Source: an uncultured Porphyromonadaceae bacterium
Lineage (GTDB): Bacteria; Bacteroidota; Bacteroidia; Bacteroidales; Barnesiellaceae_A
Length of the DNA: 6,233 nt
Assembly: GCA_900542255.1 (NCBI GenBank)
Contig: UQMR01000096.1
Location: 1 to 6,233 of the forward strand
Direction of reading: 5' to 3'
The stretch's first letter is position 1. The number at the start of each line of letters is the position of its first letter. Made by a program: the position numbers and the translations under genes. Positions 1 to 6,060 of the stretch are shown piece after piece. The notes beneath the pieces are model-generated. The model was given only the letters and a program-made list of their open reading frames with translations, was not told the origin of the DNA and did no database searches.

Positions 1-15
1 GTATCGTATTTTCAT

Positions 16-23
16 TATTTTTG
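16..23 (+). promoter_or_regulatory. Probable Bacteroidetes-type -7 box for the sigma-54 activator/lptE/secG operon
   Basis: The octamer TATTTTTG fits TAnnTTTG, the -7 element of the Bacteroidetes primary sigma factor. It sits 20 nt ahead of the ATG at 44, which would give a leader of roughly 15-18 nt. The matching -33 TTTG would fall before base 1, so half of the promoter cannot be checked. The stretch 13-32 matches the promoter/leader of the minus-strand gene starting at 6011 (6039-6020) at 18 of 20 positions, which strengthens the call. An upstream gene could still extend into these first bases. Confidence 0.5.
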
Positions 24-32
24 TAAAGGAAT

Positions 33-39
33 AAGGAAG
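33..39 (+). promoter_or_regulatory. Purine-rich ribosome binding site before the first gene
   Basis: AAGGAAG lies 4 nt before the ATG at 44, with a second AAAGGA at 25-30. Shine-Dalgarno motifs are weak or absent in most Bacteroidetes genes, so this one is mainly useful as support for the start at 44. Confidence 0.4.
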
Positions 40-43
40 TATT

Positions 44-1303
44 ATGATTTCATCTGAGATACAACAGGTAAAGCAACGTTTCGGAATCATAGGCAATACG
101 CCCTCTTTGTTGCAGGCGGTAGAGCGGGCCGTGCAGATTGCTCCTATCGATGATGTCGATGTGCTTGTCACGGGAGAGAGTGGTGTGGGAAAGGAGTTTT
201 TCCCCCAGATTATCCACGCATACAGCGTGCGTAAGCATGGTAAGTATATCGCTGTCAACTGTGGTGCGATACCCGAGGGTACTATCGACTCGGAGTTGTT
301 CGGCCACGAGAAAGGCTCTTTTACAGGTGCCGTAGCAGCCCGCAAGGGTTACTTTGAGGAGGCCGATGGCGGCACGATTTTTCTGGATGAAGTAGGAGAG
401 CTGCCATTGACGACACAGGCACGGCTGTTGCGCGTTTTGGAGAGCGGCGAGTTTTTGCGCGTGGGCTCCTCGGCGGTGTTGAAGACCAATGTGCGTGTGG
501 TTGCCGCTACCAACCTCGATATGGTAAAGGCTATTTCCGAGGGCCGTTTCCGTGAAGATTTGTATTATCGTCTCAATACCATACATATCGAAGTGCCGCC
601 GTTGCGCGAGCGTGCAGAAGATATACCTTTGCTTTTCCGCAAATTTGCAACCGATTTTGCCGAGCGTTACCGTATGCCCTCTATTCAGCTTACCGAGGAT
701 GCCCGTCATATACTCATGTCTTATCGCTGGCCGGGCAATGTGAGACAGCTGAAAAATGTAGCCCGGCAAATATCTATCTATGAGACCTCGCGCGAGATAT
801 CGGGCGATATCCTTAAAGGGTATCTGCCGCAATACACCGTGGGCTATCTGCCGGCATTGCATCCCGGGCGGGTTGGCGGTGAAGCGGGCTCCGATATGTT
901 TGAGCAAGAGCGTAAAATGATATATGAGGCAATATTCAAGATGCAAAAAGAGTTGAGCGAATTGCGGGCCGACGTAGACCGTTTGCTGGCCGAGCGGCAA
1001 GCTCCTGCTGTTGCCGAGCTGCCTCGTATGATAGCACACCCTTCGGGTACTACTACACATATAGCCTATCCGCCGGCCATGCAAGTGAGCGATGCGGTAC
1101 ACGAGCAGGTAGATATTCCGCATGGGGAGGTTATCCCCACCGACTATTATGAGGAACAGCCGGCCTCGCTCGAAGAGACAGAGCGCGAGACGATACGCCG
1201 TGCCTTGGCCCGTAATAATGGAAAACGTAAAAAGACTGCCGAGGAGTTGTGCATCTCGGAGCGGACGCTTTACCGCAAGATAAAAGAGTATAACCTTGAA
1301 TGA
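44..1303 (+). CDS. Sigma-54-dependent transcriptional activator, PspF-like layout (AAA+ plus Fis-type HTH)
   Basis: This is a bacterial enhancer-binding protein that would use ATP hydrolysis to open sigma-54 RNA polymerase promoters. The AAA+ domain begins almost at the N-terminus, so there is no receiver, GAF or PAS domain. Visible motifs are Walker A GESGVGKE (44-51), the sigma-54-contacting loop as GSFTGA instead of GAFTGA (91-96), Walker B TIFLDE (111-116), VVAATN (152-157), FREDLYYRLN with the arginine-finger region (169-178), PPLRER (185-190) and sensor II WPGNVRQLKN (229-238). A heptad-like charged helix follows (about 284-318), then a Pro-rich linker, then a Fis-type helix-turn-helix (about 380-417). 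At 419 aa it is longer than PspF because of the 115-residue linker. It is first in a four-gene operon, 3 nt ahead of lptE. Its target promoters are not visible here, and without a sensor domain its activity is probably set by expression or a partner protein. Confidence 0.93.
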   Translation: MISSEIQQVKQRFGIIGNTPSLLQAVERAVQIAPIDDVDVLVTGESGVGKEFFPQIIHAYSVRKHGKYIAVNCGAIPEGTIDSELFGHEKGSFTGAVAARKGYFEEADGGTIFLDEVGELPLTTQARLLRVLESGEFLRVGSSAVLKTNVRVVAATNLDMVKAISEGRFREDLYYRLNTIHIEVPPLRERAEDIPLLFRKFATDFAERYRMPSIQLTEDARHILMSYRWPGNVRQLKNVARQISIYETSREISGDILKGYLPQYTVGYLPALHPGRVGGEAGSDMFEQERKMIYEAIFKMQKELSELRADVDRLLAERQAPAVAELPRMIAHPSGTTTHIAYPPAMQVSDAVHEQVDIPHGEVIPTDYYEEQPASLEETERETIRRALARNNGKRKKTAEELCISERTLYRKIKEYNLE

Positions 1304-1306
1304 GAT

Positions 1307-1807
1307 ATGAAGAAATTTGCTGCGTGCCTGATAATATTAATGCTGTCGTCTTGTACGATATCCTATAAGTTCAACGGAGCTTCTATCAACTATAACTTGA
1401 TAAAAACCATCTCGGTGAGCGATTTCCCTATCCGGGCGGCATTGGTGTATCCGCCTCTTTCGGAAGTTTTTACCAACTCCCTGAAAGATGCCTATACGCA
1501 GCAGACGGCGTTGCAGATGGTAGATGTAAACGGCGACTTGCAGGTCGAGGGCGAGATTACCGGCTATGACCTTTCGCCGCAGGCTGTGGGTACCGATGCG
1601 TATGCTACGATGACACGGCTTACGATTACCGTGAAGGTGCGTTTCACGAATACCAAGGAACCTCAATATGACTTTGACCGCACCTTCTCGGCCTATCAGG
1701 ATTTTTCGAGCACCCAGATGCTTACCGACGTGCAAGATGGCCTTATAGAGACTATTACCGATGAACTGGTGGACCTTATCTTTAATGCAACGGTAGCAAA
1801 CTGGTAA
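1307..1807 (+). CDS. lptE: LptE-family LPS-assembly outer membrane lipoprotein
   Basis: LptE is the lipoprotein plug of the LptD barrel that places lipopolysaccharide in the outer leaflet of the outer membrane. The 166-aa product opens with a lipoprotein signal peptide: MKK, a hydrophobic core, and lipobox LSSC with the lipidated cysteine at residue 16. The mature protein starts with the Bacteroidetes LptE signature YKFNGASI (20-27). It continues with an AALVYPPLSEVFTNSLKDAY segment (44-63), GDLQVEGEITGYDLSP (76-91) and the conserved C-terminus IFNATVANW (158-166). No acidic run follows the cysteine, so the known Bacteroidetes surface-export signal is absent, which fits a periplasm-facing lipoprotein. 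The ATG is 3 nt after the activator's stop, implying coupled translation. Family assignment is by recognition; sequence divergence from proteobacterial LptE is normal. Confidence 0.85.
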   Translation: MKKFAACLIILMLSSCTISYKFNGASINYNLIKTISVSDFPIRAALVYPPLSEVFTNSLKDAYTQQTALQMVDVNGDLQVEGEITGYDLSPQAVGTDAYATMTRLTITVKVRFTNTKEPQYDFDRTFSAYQDFSSTQMLTDVQDGLIETITDELVDLIFNATVANW

Positions 1808-1811
1808 ATAG

Positions 1812-2636
1812 ATGGACGAATTGTTGCATTTGACCCGCTTGTTGGAGCCTCAGCTGGCAGGCAGTGAGCCTGTCACTCGTGAGCAGGTAGAGAAGTGGCG
1901 CGAGCATTATCCCTACTTCTCGTTGCCCTTGTTGCTCTATTTGAAGCAGAACCAGGATTGCGATGCGGGTCTCTGTGCAAGGGCTACCGCCCTGATGGGC
2001 GATTTGGAGCGTTTGGCTTCGCTGACGGGAAGAACGGGCGACTTTACCTCTTTTTATCCCCCCGAGAAGGAGTCTTGTGCCGAGACTACCGACGATGCCA
2101 TAAATCTCTTTTTGAAGACTTATGGCAAAGATTGTGACTCGGAAGATGAAATTGTTTTGCCGGGTGAAGTCGGGGCGGTATATGGGGCAGAGATGGCAGA
2201 GGAGCGACCGCATGCCGGGCATACAGCTCTCTCGGAGAGAGAAGATACGGCCGATACTTCGTGTTTTGCGGCCATACCGGCATACGATTATACCAGCATG
2301 TTGGAGGCTATGCCCGATGCGACCGATGCGCCGCCCATGCAGGACGACGAGCTTTTGTCGCGCTTTATCGAAGCCGATGAGAGCGGCGAGCGAATGTTTT
2401 TGAAAACTCCTGCCGATGGCAGACAGGCGTTGGCGGCTCTTCCCGAGGTTGCCAAAGAGACTGATTCAGAGCCTCTTTTCACAGAAAGCCTTGCCAAAAT
2501 ATATATCCGGCAGCGTAAGTATGCCAAGGCATTGGAAATAATTCGTAAGTTAAGTTTGAATAATCCGGAAAAAAATATTTACTTTGCAGACCAAATCCGG
2601 TTCTTAGAGAAACTGATTATTAACATCAAAAACTAA
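1812..2636 (+). CDS. Conserved Bacteroidales protein of unknown function, TPR-like C-terminus
   Basis: No enzyme motif or signal peptide is visible in this 274-aa, probably cytoplasmic protein. The N-terminal part (1-105) is helical and includes YPYFSLPLLLYLK (33-45). The middle (106-215) is acidic and low in hydrophobic content, probably flexible. It carries DDELLSRFIEADE (178-190), which resembles DDAINLFLKTYG further upstream (94-105), so the protein may hold two copies of a short helical docking motif. The C-terminus is strongly conserved in type: TESLAKIYIRQRKYAKALEI (225-243) is a TPR-like helix pair, followed by NPEKNIYFADQIRFLEKLI (251-269). I recognise this as the Bacteroidales protein encoded between lptE and secG. 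It starts 4 nt after lptE and ends 8 nt before secG. A scaffold or assembly role for envelope machinery is only a guess from location. Confidence 0.8.
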   Translation: MDELLHLTRLLEPQLAGSEPVTREQVEKWREHYPYFSLPLLLYLKQNQDCDAGLCARATALMGDLERLASLTGRTGDFTSFYPPEKESCAETTDDAINLFLKTYGKDCDSEDEIVLPGEVGAVYGAEMAEERPHAGHTALSEREDTADTSCFAAIPAYDYTSMLEAMPDATDAPPMQDDELLSRFIEADESGERMFLKTPADGRQALAALPEVAKETDSEPLFTESLAKIYIRQRKYAKALEIIRKLSLNNPEKNIYFADQIRFLEKLIINIKN

Positions 2637-2644
2637 ACTATAAA

Positions 2645-3016
2645 ATGTCAACATTTCTTACTATTCTGATTCTTATAGCTTCTTTGCTGATGATAGGAGT
2701 CGTGCTTATACAAAAATCGAAAGGAGGAGGCTTGGCTTCTAACTTCGCATCGTCGAACCAAATCATGGGTGTCCGCAAAACGACCGATGTTGTAGAGAAA
2801 GCTACGTGGACCATTGCCGTCATTATCATGGTACTGAGTATTGCCACAGTTTTCTTTATGCCTTCGCATCGCGCTGCTTCTGATGTAGAGCAATCGTTGA
2901 TAGAGATACCTACTTTGCCGGCAGCTCCTGCAACTTCGGGTTTCGAGACAGCTCCTTCTGCTGAAACTCCTGCCGAGGCTCCTGTGCAAACACCTGCCGA
3001 AACACCTGCTCAGTAA
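2645..3016 (+). CDS. secG: Protein-export membrane protein SecG
   Basis: SecG is the small, stimulatory subunit of the SecYEG translocon in the inner membrane. The 123-aa product has the expected two-helix topology: TM1 at about 4-22, the diagnostic loop QKSKGGGL (23-30) and an FASSNQIMG stretch (34-42), then TM2 at about 54-72. After TM2 comes a 50-residue tail that turns Pro/Ala/Glu/Thr-rich from about residue 91 to the end. Such tails are common on Bacteroidetes SecG and absent from the shorter E. coli core. The start at 2645 puts TM1 directly at the N-terminus and lies 8 nt after the preceding stop. It is the last gene of the operon, with a hairpin terminator about 50 nt downstream. Confidence 0.93.
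   Translation: MSTFLTILILIASLLMIGVVLIQKSKGGGLASNFASSNQIMGVRKTTDVVEKATWTIAVIIMVLSIATVFFMPSHRAASDVEQSLIEIPTLPAAPATSGFETAPSAETPAEAPVQTPAETPAQ
2960..3013 (+). repeat. Degenerate Pro/Ala codon repeats in the SecG tail
   Basis: The last 18 codons of secG read AETPAEAPVQTPAETPAQ, built from near-repeats of a four-residue P-A/V-E/Q-T/A unit. At DNA level CCTGCCGA or close variants recur. Such repeats can change copy number by slippage, but nothing here shows that they do. Confidence 0.6.
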
Positions 3017-3066
3017 AAAGCCGGTACAGCAAGACATAAAGAGGGTGACCCATAGTCGGTAATGAC

Positions 3067-3084
3067 AAAAGGGTTGCCCTTTTT
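3067..3084 (+). terminator. Intrinsic terminator of the secG operon
   Basis: A 7-bp perfect stem AAAAGGG/CCCTTTT (3067-3073 with 3077-3083) encloses a 3-nt loop TTG and runs into a U-tract shared with the stem, ending at 3084. It lies 50 nt after the secG stop, the expected place for the end of this operon. GGGTTGC at 3071-3077 could alternatively pair with GCAACCC at 3129-3135. Confidence 0.65.
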
Positions 3085-3169
3085 CGTTGCCTTTCCCAAT
3101 CTCATCGGGCGGGGAGAGCTCTTTCCCTGCAACCCGCGTTACCCAAGCCATAGGACCCGTGAAAAATCG

Positions 3170-3208
3170 AAGAGGCCGACCCCAGGATACTTTCGGGGTC
3201 GGCCTCTT
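3170..3208. terminator. Long GC-rich hairpin between convergent operons
   Basis: AGAGGCCGACCCC (3171-3183) is perfectly complementary to GGGGTCGGCCTCT (3195-3207), giving 13 bp, or 14 with A3170/T3208, around an 11-nt loop. Read on the minus strand the stem is followed after a few bases by TTTTT (near 3162-3166), so it best fits a terminator for the minus-strand genes. On the plus strand only TTT follows. Confidence 0.7.
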
Positions 3209-3232
3209 TGGCGTTGTATGCTCATCTTATAG

Positions 3233-3266
3233 AAGAGACTCTGACAAGGCATTGTCAGAGTCTCTT
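3233..3266. terminator. 15-bp perfect hairpin just after the beta-barrel gene
   Basis: AAGAGACTCTGACAA (3233-3247) pairs perfectly with TTGTCAGAGTCTCTT (3252-3266) around the loop GGCA. It lies 25 nt past the stop of the minus-strand beta-barrel gene. The T-rich flank GTGTTTGTTG is on the plus-strand exit side, so it may work mainly on read-through from secG, or on both strands. Confidence 0.7.
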
Positions 3267-3291
3267 GTGTTTGTTGTAACTCCTTGCGTAA

Positions 3292-4011
3292 TTAATCTAA
3301 CGGCAGCGTATAACCTATACTTACCATGATATTGCCGGTATGGATGCTGCCATTATAAGCAAGGTTTTTGGCGGTAATGTCGAATAAGCCCAAGTCGTAC
3401 GCTGCTCCAATGAAGAATTCTTTGTATTCGAAGCCCAATCCGAATTGCAGTCCCGCATCGAAGCGGTGAAGGTTGCCTTCTCCCTCTACGAAGGGATTGC
3501 CCAAGAAGTCGCCTATGTCGACGATTTCGCTTTTCAGGATGACATCTTTTACATTACCGCCCACACCGCAGGCTATAAAGGGCCCGGCATTGAGTTGCAG
3601 CTGGAAGTCGTCGGCCAGTTTGATGCGGAACGATGCCAGCACGGGAATCTCCAAATAGTATAGTTCGTACAGCCGTCTCCAACTGAAATCGAATTCCTTT
3701 TCTTTCTCAGAAAGGTAAAAGTCGAAACTTTTGGTGGTGAAATATATACCCGGCTGTATGTAGAACCAGTCGGTAATGCCTACGTCGGCAATGATGCCGA
3801 AGTGCCCGCCGAACTCGTTGTCGAACCGGGTGTCCATTCCTATCTCCGACATTTCTTTTACGAGGGTGTTGTGATAGGAGCCGCGTGACGACGAGATGTT
3901 CAGTCCGCCGCGAAAACCTATGGCTACGTCTTCGCGCTCAATTTTGTCGGCAACGGCCGTGTGGCAGATGCAGCATAAGCCTAACAAGGTGATGATGATG
4001 TTTTTTCTCAT
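3292..4011 (-). CDS. PorT-like outer membrane beta-barrel protein
   Basis: The 239-aa product begins with a signal peptide: MRKN, a hydrophobic stretch, and likely cleavage after AVA at about residue 21. The mature protein alternates hydrophobic and polar residues as expected for an eight-strand outer membrane barrel of the PorT/OMP_b-brl_2 type. GFRGGLNIS (32-40) is the usual first-strand motif, YLEIPVLASFRIKL (119-132) is the conserved central strand, and MVSIGYTL (229-236) is the final strand. The open frame extends upstream to 4458, but that part is the kinase gene in another frame. The start at 4011 is chosen because it yields the signal peptide and follows an A-rich leader. It lies 29 nt after the kinase gene and is probably cotranscribed with it. 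Substrate and function are unknown; many members are uncharacterised. Confidence 0.85.
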   Translation of the reverse strand: MRKNIIITLLGLCCICHTAVADKIEREDVAIGFRGGLNISSSRGSYHNTLVKEMSEIGMDTRFDNEFGGHFGIIADVGITDWFYIQPGIYFTTKSFDFYLSEKEKEFDFSWRRLYELYYLEIPVLASFRIKLADDFQLQLNAGPFIACGVGGNVKDVILKSEIVDIGDFLGNPFVEGEGNLHRFDAGLQFGLGFEYKEFFIGAAYDLGLFDITAKNLAYNGSIHTGNIMVSIGYTLPLD

Positions 4012-4040
4012 ATTTTTATCAGTAGTATTGTTGGGTGTGA

Positions 4041-4667
4041 TTATCGCGACATTTTCTCTTTTATGAAGGCGGCTATCCACTCGGCTGTTTTTTGGCAACC
4101 TAAGATGGAGGAGTTGATGCACATATCGTAGGAGGCTCCGTCGCCCCAAGTTTTGTCGGTGTAGAAGTTGTAGTATGCCGCCCGTACTTTGTTGCGCTTT
4201 GCGGCTAATTCTTCGGCTTCTTTTTCGGTAACACCGGTGTTGCGGCTTACGATGCGTTGTATGCAATCGTGCATGGGTGCGTGGATGAATACGCTGAAAC
4301 AGTTGGGGTTGTTGCGCAAGATATAGTCGGCGCATCGGCCTACGAAGACAGCCGGATGTGCCTCGGCAATCTTGCGTATGACATCTGATTGCAGCTTGAA
4401 GATGGTCTCTTCCGACAGCCCTCCTATGGCCGGTATGCCGTTTATGCCTGCCATCCAACCCATAGATACGGCATTGATAAAGCGGTTGGGCGCTTTTTCG
4501 TCGGCGCGTTCAAAATGCTCGGCGCAAAGTCCGCTCGCCTTTGAGGCCTCATAAATGAGTTCTTTATCGTAGTATTTTATGTCCAGTAATTCGGCAAGCA
4601 TCTTGCCTATTTCACGACCTCCGCTTCCGAATTGACGACCTATGGTAATAACCAGATTATGACTCAT
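4041..4667 (-). CDS. Cytidylate kinase-like family protein (P-loop nucleotide kinase fold)
   Basis: The 208-aa protein matches the cytidylate kinase-like family (Cytidylate_kin2 type), distinct from housekeeping Cmk. The N-terminal strand VITIGRQFGSGGREIG (6-21) holds the P-loop, with the glycine/serine core at 14-17. YYDKELI (32-38) follows, typical of this family. FVGRCADYIL (108-117) is the second diagnostic motif. An Arg/Lys-rich lid-like helix region includes RIVSRNTGVTEKEAEELAAKR (128-148), and WGDGASYDMCINSSILG (174-190) gives the final strand. The phosphate acceptor in vivo is not established for this family, so CMP kinase activity is an inference from fold. The start at 4667 places the P-loop strand right at the N-terminus. 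It is followed 29 nt later by the beta-barrel gene; no functional link between the two is evident. Confidence 0.85.
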   Translation of the reverse strand: MSHNLVITIGRQFGSGGREIGKMLAELLDIKYYDKELIYEASKASGLCAEHFERADEKAPNRFINAVSMGWMAGINGIPAIGGLSEETIFKLQSDVIRKIAEAHPAVFVGRCADYILRNNPNCFSVFIHAPMHDCIQRIVSRNTGVTEKEAEELAAKRNKVRAAYYNFYTDKTWGDGASYDMCINSSILGCQKTAEWIAAFIKEKMSR

Positions 4668-4783
4668 AGTGTGATGATTTTGGAAAGGTAATTCTGTATG
4701 TTTACAAGAAAAGGCAGGGAGATGGGCGACTTTTTCTCCTTTTACGGGGATGTAAAACTCTTTCTCATGCCTCTCTTTGAGAA

Positions 4784-4791
4784 CAAATTTA
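4784..4791 (-). promoter_or_regulatory. Possible -7 box for the kinase/beta-barrel pair
   Basis: Read on the minus strand this is TAAATTTG, a match to TAnnTTTG and the only such match I find between 4668 and 4820. No TTTG occurs 19-21 nt upstream, so the -33 half is missing. If used, the leader would be about 110 nt, long for this group. Read-through from the ATP-grasp-like gene is an alternative. Confidence 0.3.
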
Positions 4792-4820
4792 ATAAATAAA
4801 ATGATGTGTTGGTGTATAAC

Positions 4821-6011
4821 TTATAAAAAGTTTTTTTCTTCGATGATTATATAGGCTTGATAGGCAGTGTTGTCGAGCAATGGAGTGAGGGGCAGGTATC
4901 CTTTGACGATATGCCCTTTGTCGATAACCGGCGGGTGCTTCTCCTGCATGATGCTGTGCCGTTGCAGGTGTTGCTGGGGCGAGGGGGCATAGGCTACGTG
5001 ATAAGAGCCGCTGCTTCCTTCTGCCACAAAGCTGCGGGTTATATGGTTGGCTACGATGCCCATGTTTGTGCGCAGATTGAGCTCTATACAGGGGTGTAGG
5101 CGTAGAGTGGTATCGGTATGGCGATATATGATGGCATCTATGCCGAAGTAGCCTTTGTAGTGTGGCGCTATGAGTCCGGCGGTTACCTCCTCCAAAGTGT
5201 GCCGGGCATCGTAAAGCGTGGCAAGGGGTATATATTGCGACAGGTATTTCTCTATGGCTCGGTCGGGGGCAAGGATATTGCCGGTGTAGCAGCCGTGTCG
5301 GTCGGTATGGAAGAGCGAGTAGCCGACAAATCGGGTGTGTGAGCCGTCGCTATGGAACTCAAAGGCAAGGTCGGCTACCTTGTCGAGGAATACTTCGCCC
5401 ATGATGTACCCCTGTTTCCGCAATATACCTTCGGCTTGTCGGGCTGTCGAGTTCCCGTACAGGTTATCGGCGCGTAAGATTCCGCGGCCGCTGCTCGACC
5501 ATGGAGCTTTGAGGAGGGTGGCGCGGTGCGATTTTACGAAATGTTCTATCCCGGCGGCATCGTATAAGACCTCGGGCAGCGGCGGCATCGGGAAAGAGGG
5601 TTTCAGGCTGGCAAAACGTTGTAATATTTCGCGTGTTGTGGCGCGTCCCGAGAGTTGCCGTATCTGGGCAATTTGTTGCTCATCGGGGAGCAGATGCTTC
5701 TCTATGCCGGCCTTTTCGAGACGTTGGCATATATAGTCGCTCCATCCCCACGGGCAGCCTTCCCATTCTCCGGGAGGGAGGTGAGAGATGGCTTGTGCGG
5801 TGATTCCTAACGAGTCGATTGTTTGTTGCAGGTCGTAGGGCGGGGTGTGTTGCGAAAGAACGAGGCTTGCATCGCAGGCATACCACAAGGGGAGCAATGA
5901 AAGGTCGTCGGCAATTTTGCGGGCGACGGGCGGCGGTGTGTAGTATCGCTTGCCAGAGGCAAGAGCCATGTCGTTTTCGGGGGCAAAGAGGTAGACTTTA
6001 CGTGATGCCAT
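4821..6011 (-). CDS. Conserved Bacteroidales protein with ATP-grasp-like core
   Basis: The 396-aa protein starts with VYLFAPENDMALASG (6-20), which I recognise as the opening of a Bacteroidales family of unknown function (usually FNPEHDLALA-like). GCPWGWSDYI (85-94) is a second family motif. The centre and C-terminus resemble ATP-grasp enzymes: LKAPWSSSGRGI (167-178) fits the nucleotide-binding Lys/Gly loop, MGEVFLDKVADLAFEF (204-219) and VGYSLF (229-234) follow. GYFGIDAIIYR (287-297) and CIELNLRTNMG (308-318) would carry the metal-binding Asp, Glu and Asn. ATP-grasp enzymes usually join a carboxylate to an amine or thiol, so ligase activity is inferred, with no known substrate. The open frame reaches 6059, but the start at 6011 is preferred: the promoter at 6029-6060 lies inside the longer version and the family motif begins at residue 6. 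No terminator hairpin is evident after the stop. Confidence 0.78.
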   Translation of the reverse strand: MASRKVYLFAPENDMALASGKRYYTPPPVARKIADDLSLLPLWYACDASLVLSQHTPPYDLQQTIDSLGITAQAISHLPPGEWEGCPWGWSDYICQRLEKAGIEKHLLPDEQQIAQIRQLSGRATTREILQRFASLKPSFPMPPLPEVLYDAAGIEHFVKSHRATLLKAPWSSSGRGILRADNLYGNSTARQAEGILRKQGYIMGEVFLDKVADLAFEFHSDGSHTRFVGYSLFHTDRHGCYTGNILAPDRAIEKYLSQYIPLATLYDARHTLEEVTAGLIAPHYKGYFGIDAIIYRHTDTTLRLHPCIELNLRTNMGIVANHITRSFVAEGSSGSYHVAYAPSPQQHLQRHSIMQEKHPPVIDKGHIVKGYLPLTPLLDNTAYQAYIIIEEKNFL

Positions 6012-6028
6012 ATTGTATGATTCCTGTA

Positions 6029-6060
6029 CAAAAATAGTGAAAGGCGAGAGCAGAGCCAAA
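6029..6060 (-). promoter_or_regulatory. Complete Bacteroidetes-type promoter for the ATP-grasp-like gene
   Basis: Read on the minus strand, TTTG (6060-6057), then exactly 20 nt, then TATTTTTG (6036-6029) match the Bacteroidetes TTTG-N19-21-TAnnTTTG consensus. The -7 box ends 17 nt before the ATG at 6011, implying a leader of about 10-15 nt that includes AGGAAT (6025-6020). The promoter lies within the first unit of the tandem repeat. Confidence 0.7.

Larger units (their letters stand above)
3017..3291. other. Intergenic convergence zone, no gene seen
   Basis: The 275 nt between the secG stop and the stop of the opposing beta-barrel gene hold three hairpins. Small open frames across it are made mostly of hairpin arms and have no plausible start context. 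I see no tRNA T-loop motif. The part from 3085 to 3165 has no strong structure that I can identify. Confidence 0.6.

Noticed and set aside
1..31. C-terminal end of an upstream gene
   Set aside because: Two frames end in stop codons at 22-31, but about ten codons with no recognisable sequence cannot support a gene call.
50..1123. 357-codon open frame on the minus strand opposite the sigma-54 activator
   Set aside because: The plus strand frame contains every AAA+ motif in order, and the minus translation shows no domain and a composition typical of a codon shadow.
3017..3291. tRNA or other named structured RNA after secG
   Set aside because: No T-loop motif or cloverleaf arms were found; the structure present is explained by terminator-type hairpins.
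3087..3329. 80-codon plus-strand frame in the convergence zone
   Set aside because: It runs through both long hairpins and into the antisense of the beta-barrel gene, and the product has no recognisable features.
4012..4458. N-terminal extension of the beta-barrel protein by 149 residues
   Set aside because: It overlaps the kinase gene in another frame, is Arg/His-rich, and would bury the signal peptide that starts at 4011.
5335..5736. 133-codon plus-strand frame inside the ATP-grasp-like gene
   Set aside because: It is antisense to the nucleotide-binding core of a conserved gene, and its translation shows no domain.
6012..6059. Longer start for the ATP-grasp-like protein (16 more residues)
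   Set aside because: The complete promoter at 6029-6060 overlaps this stretch, and the extension is encoded by repeat DNA; the family motif begins just after the start at 6011.
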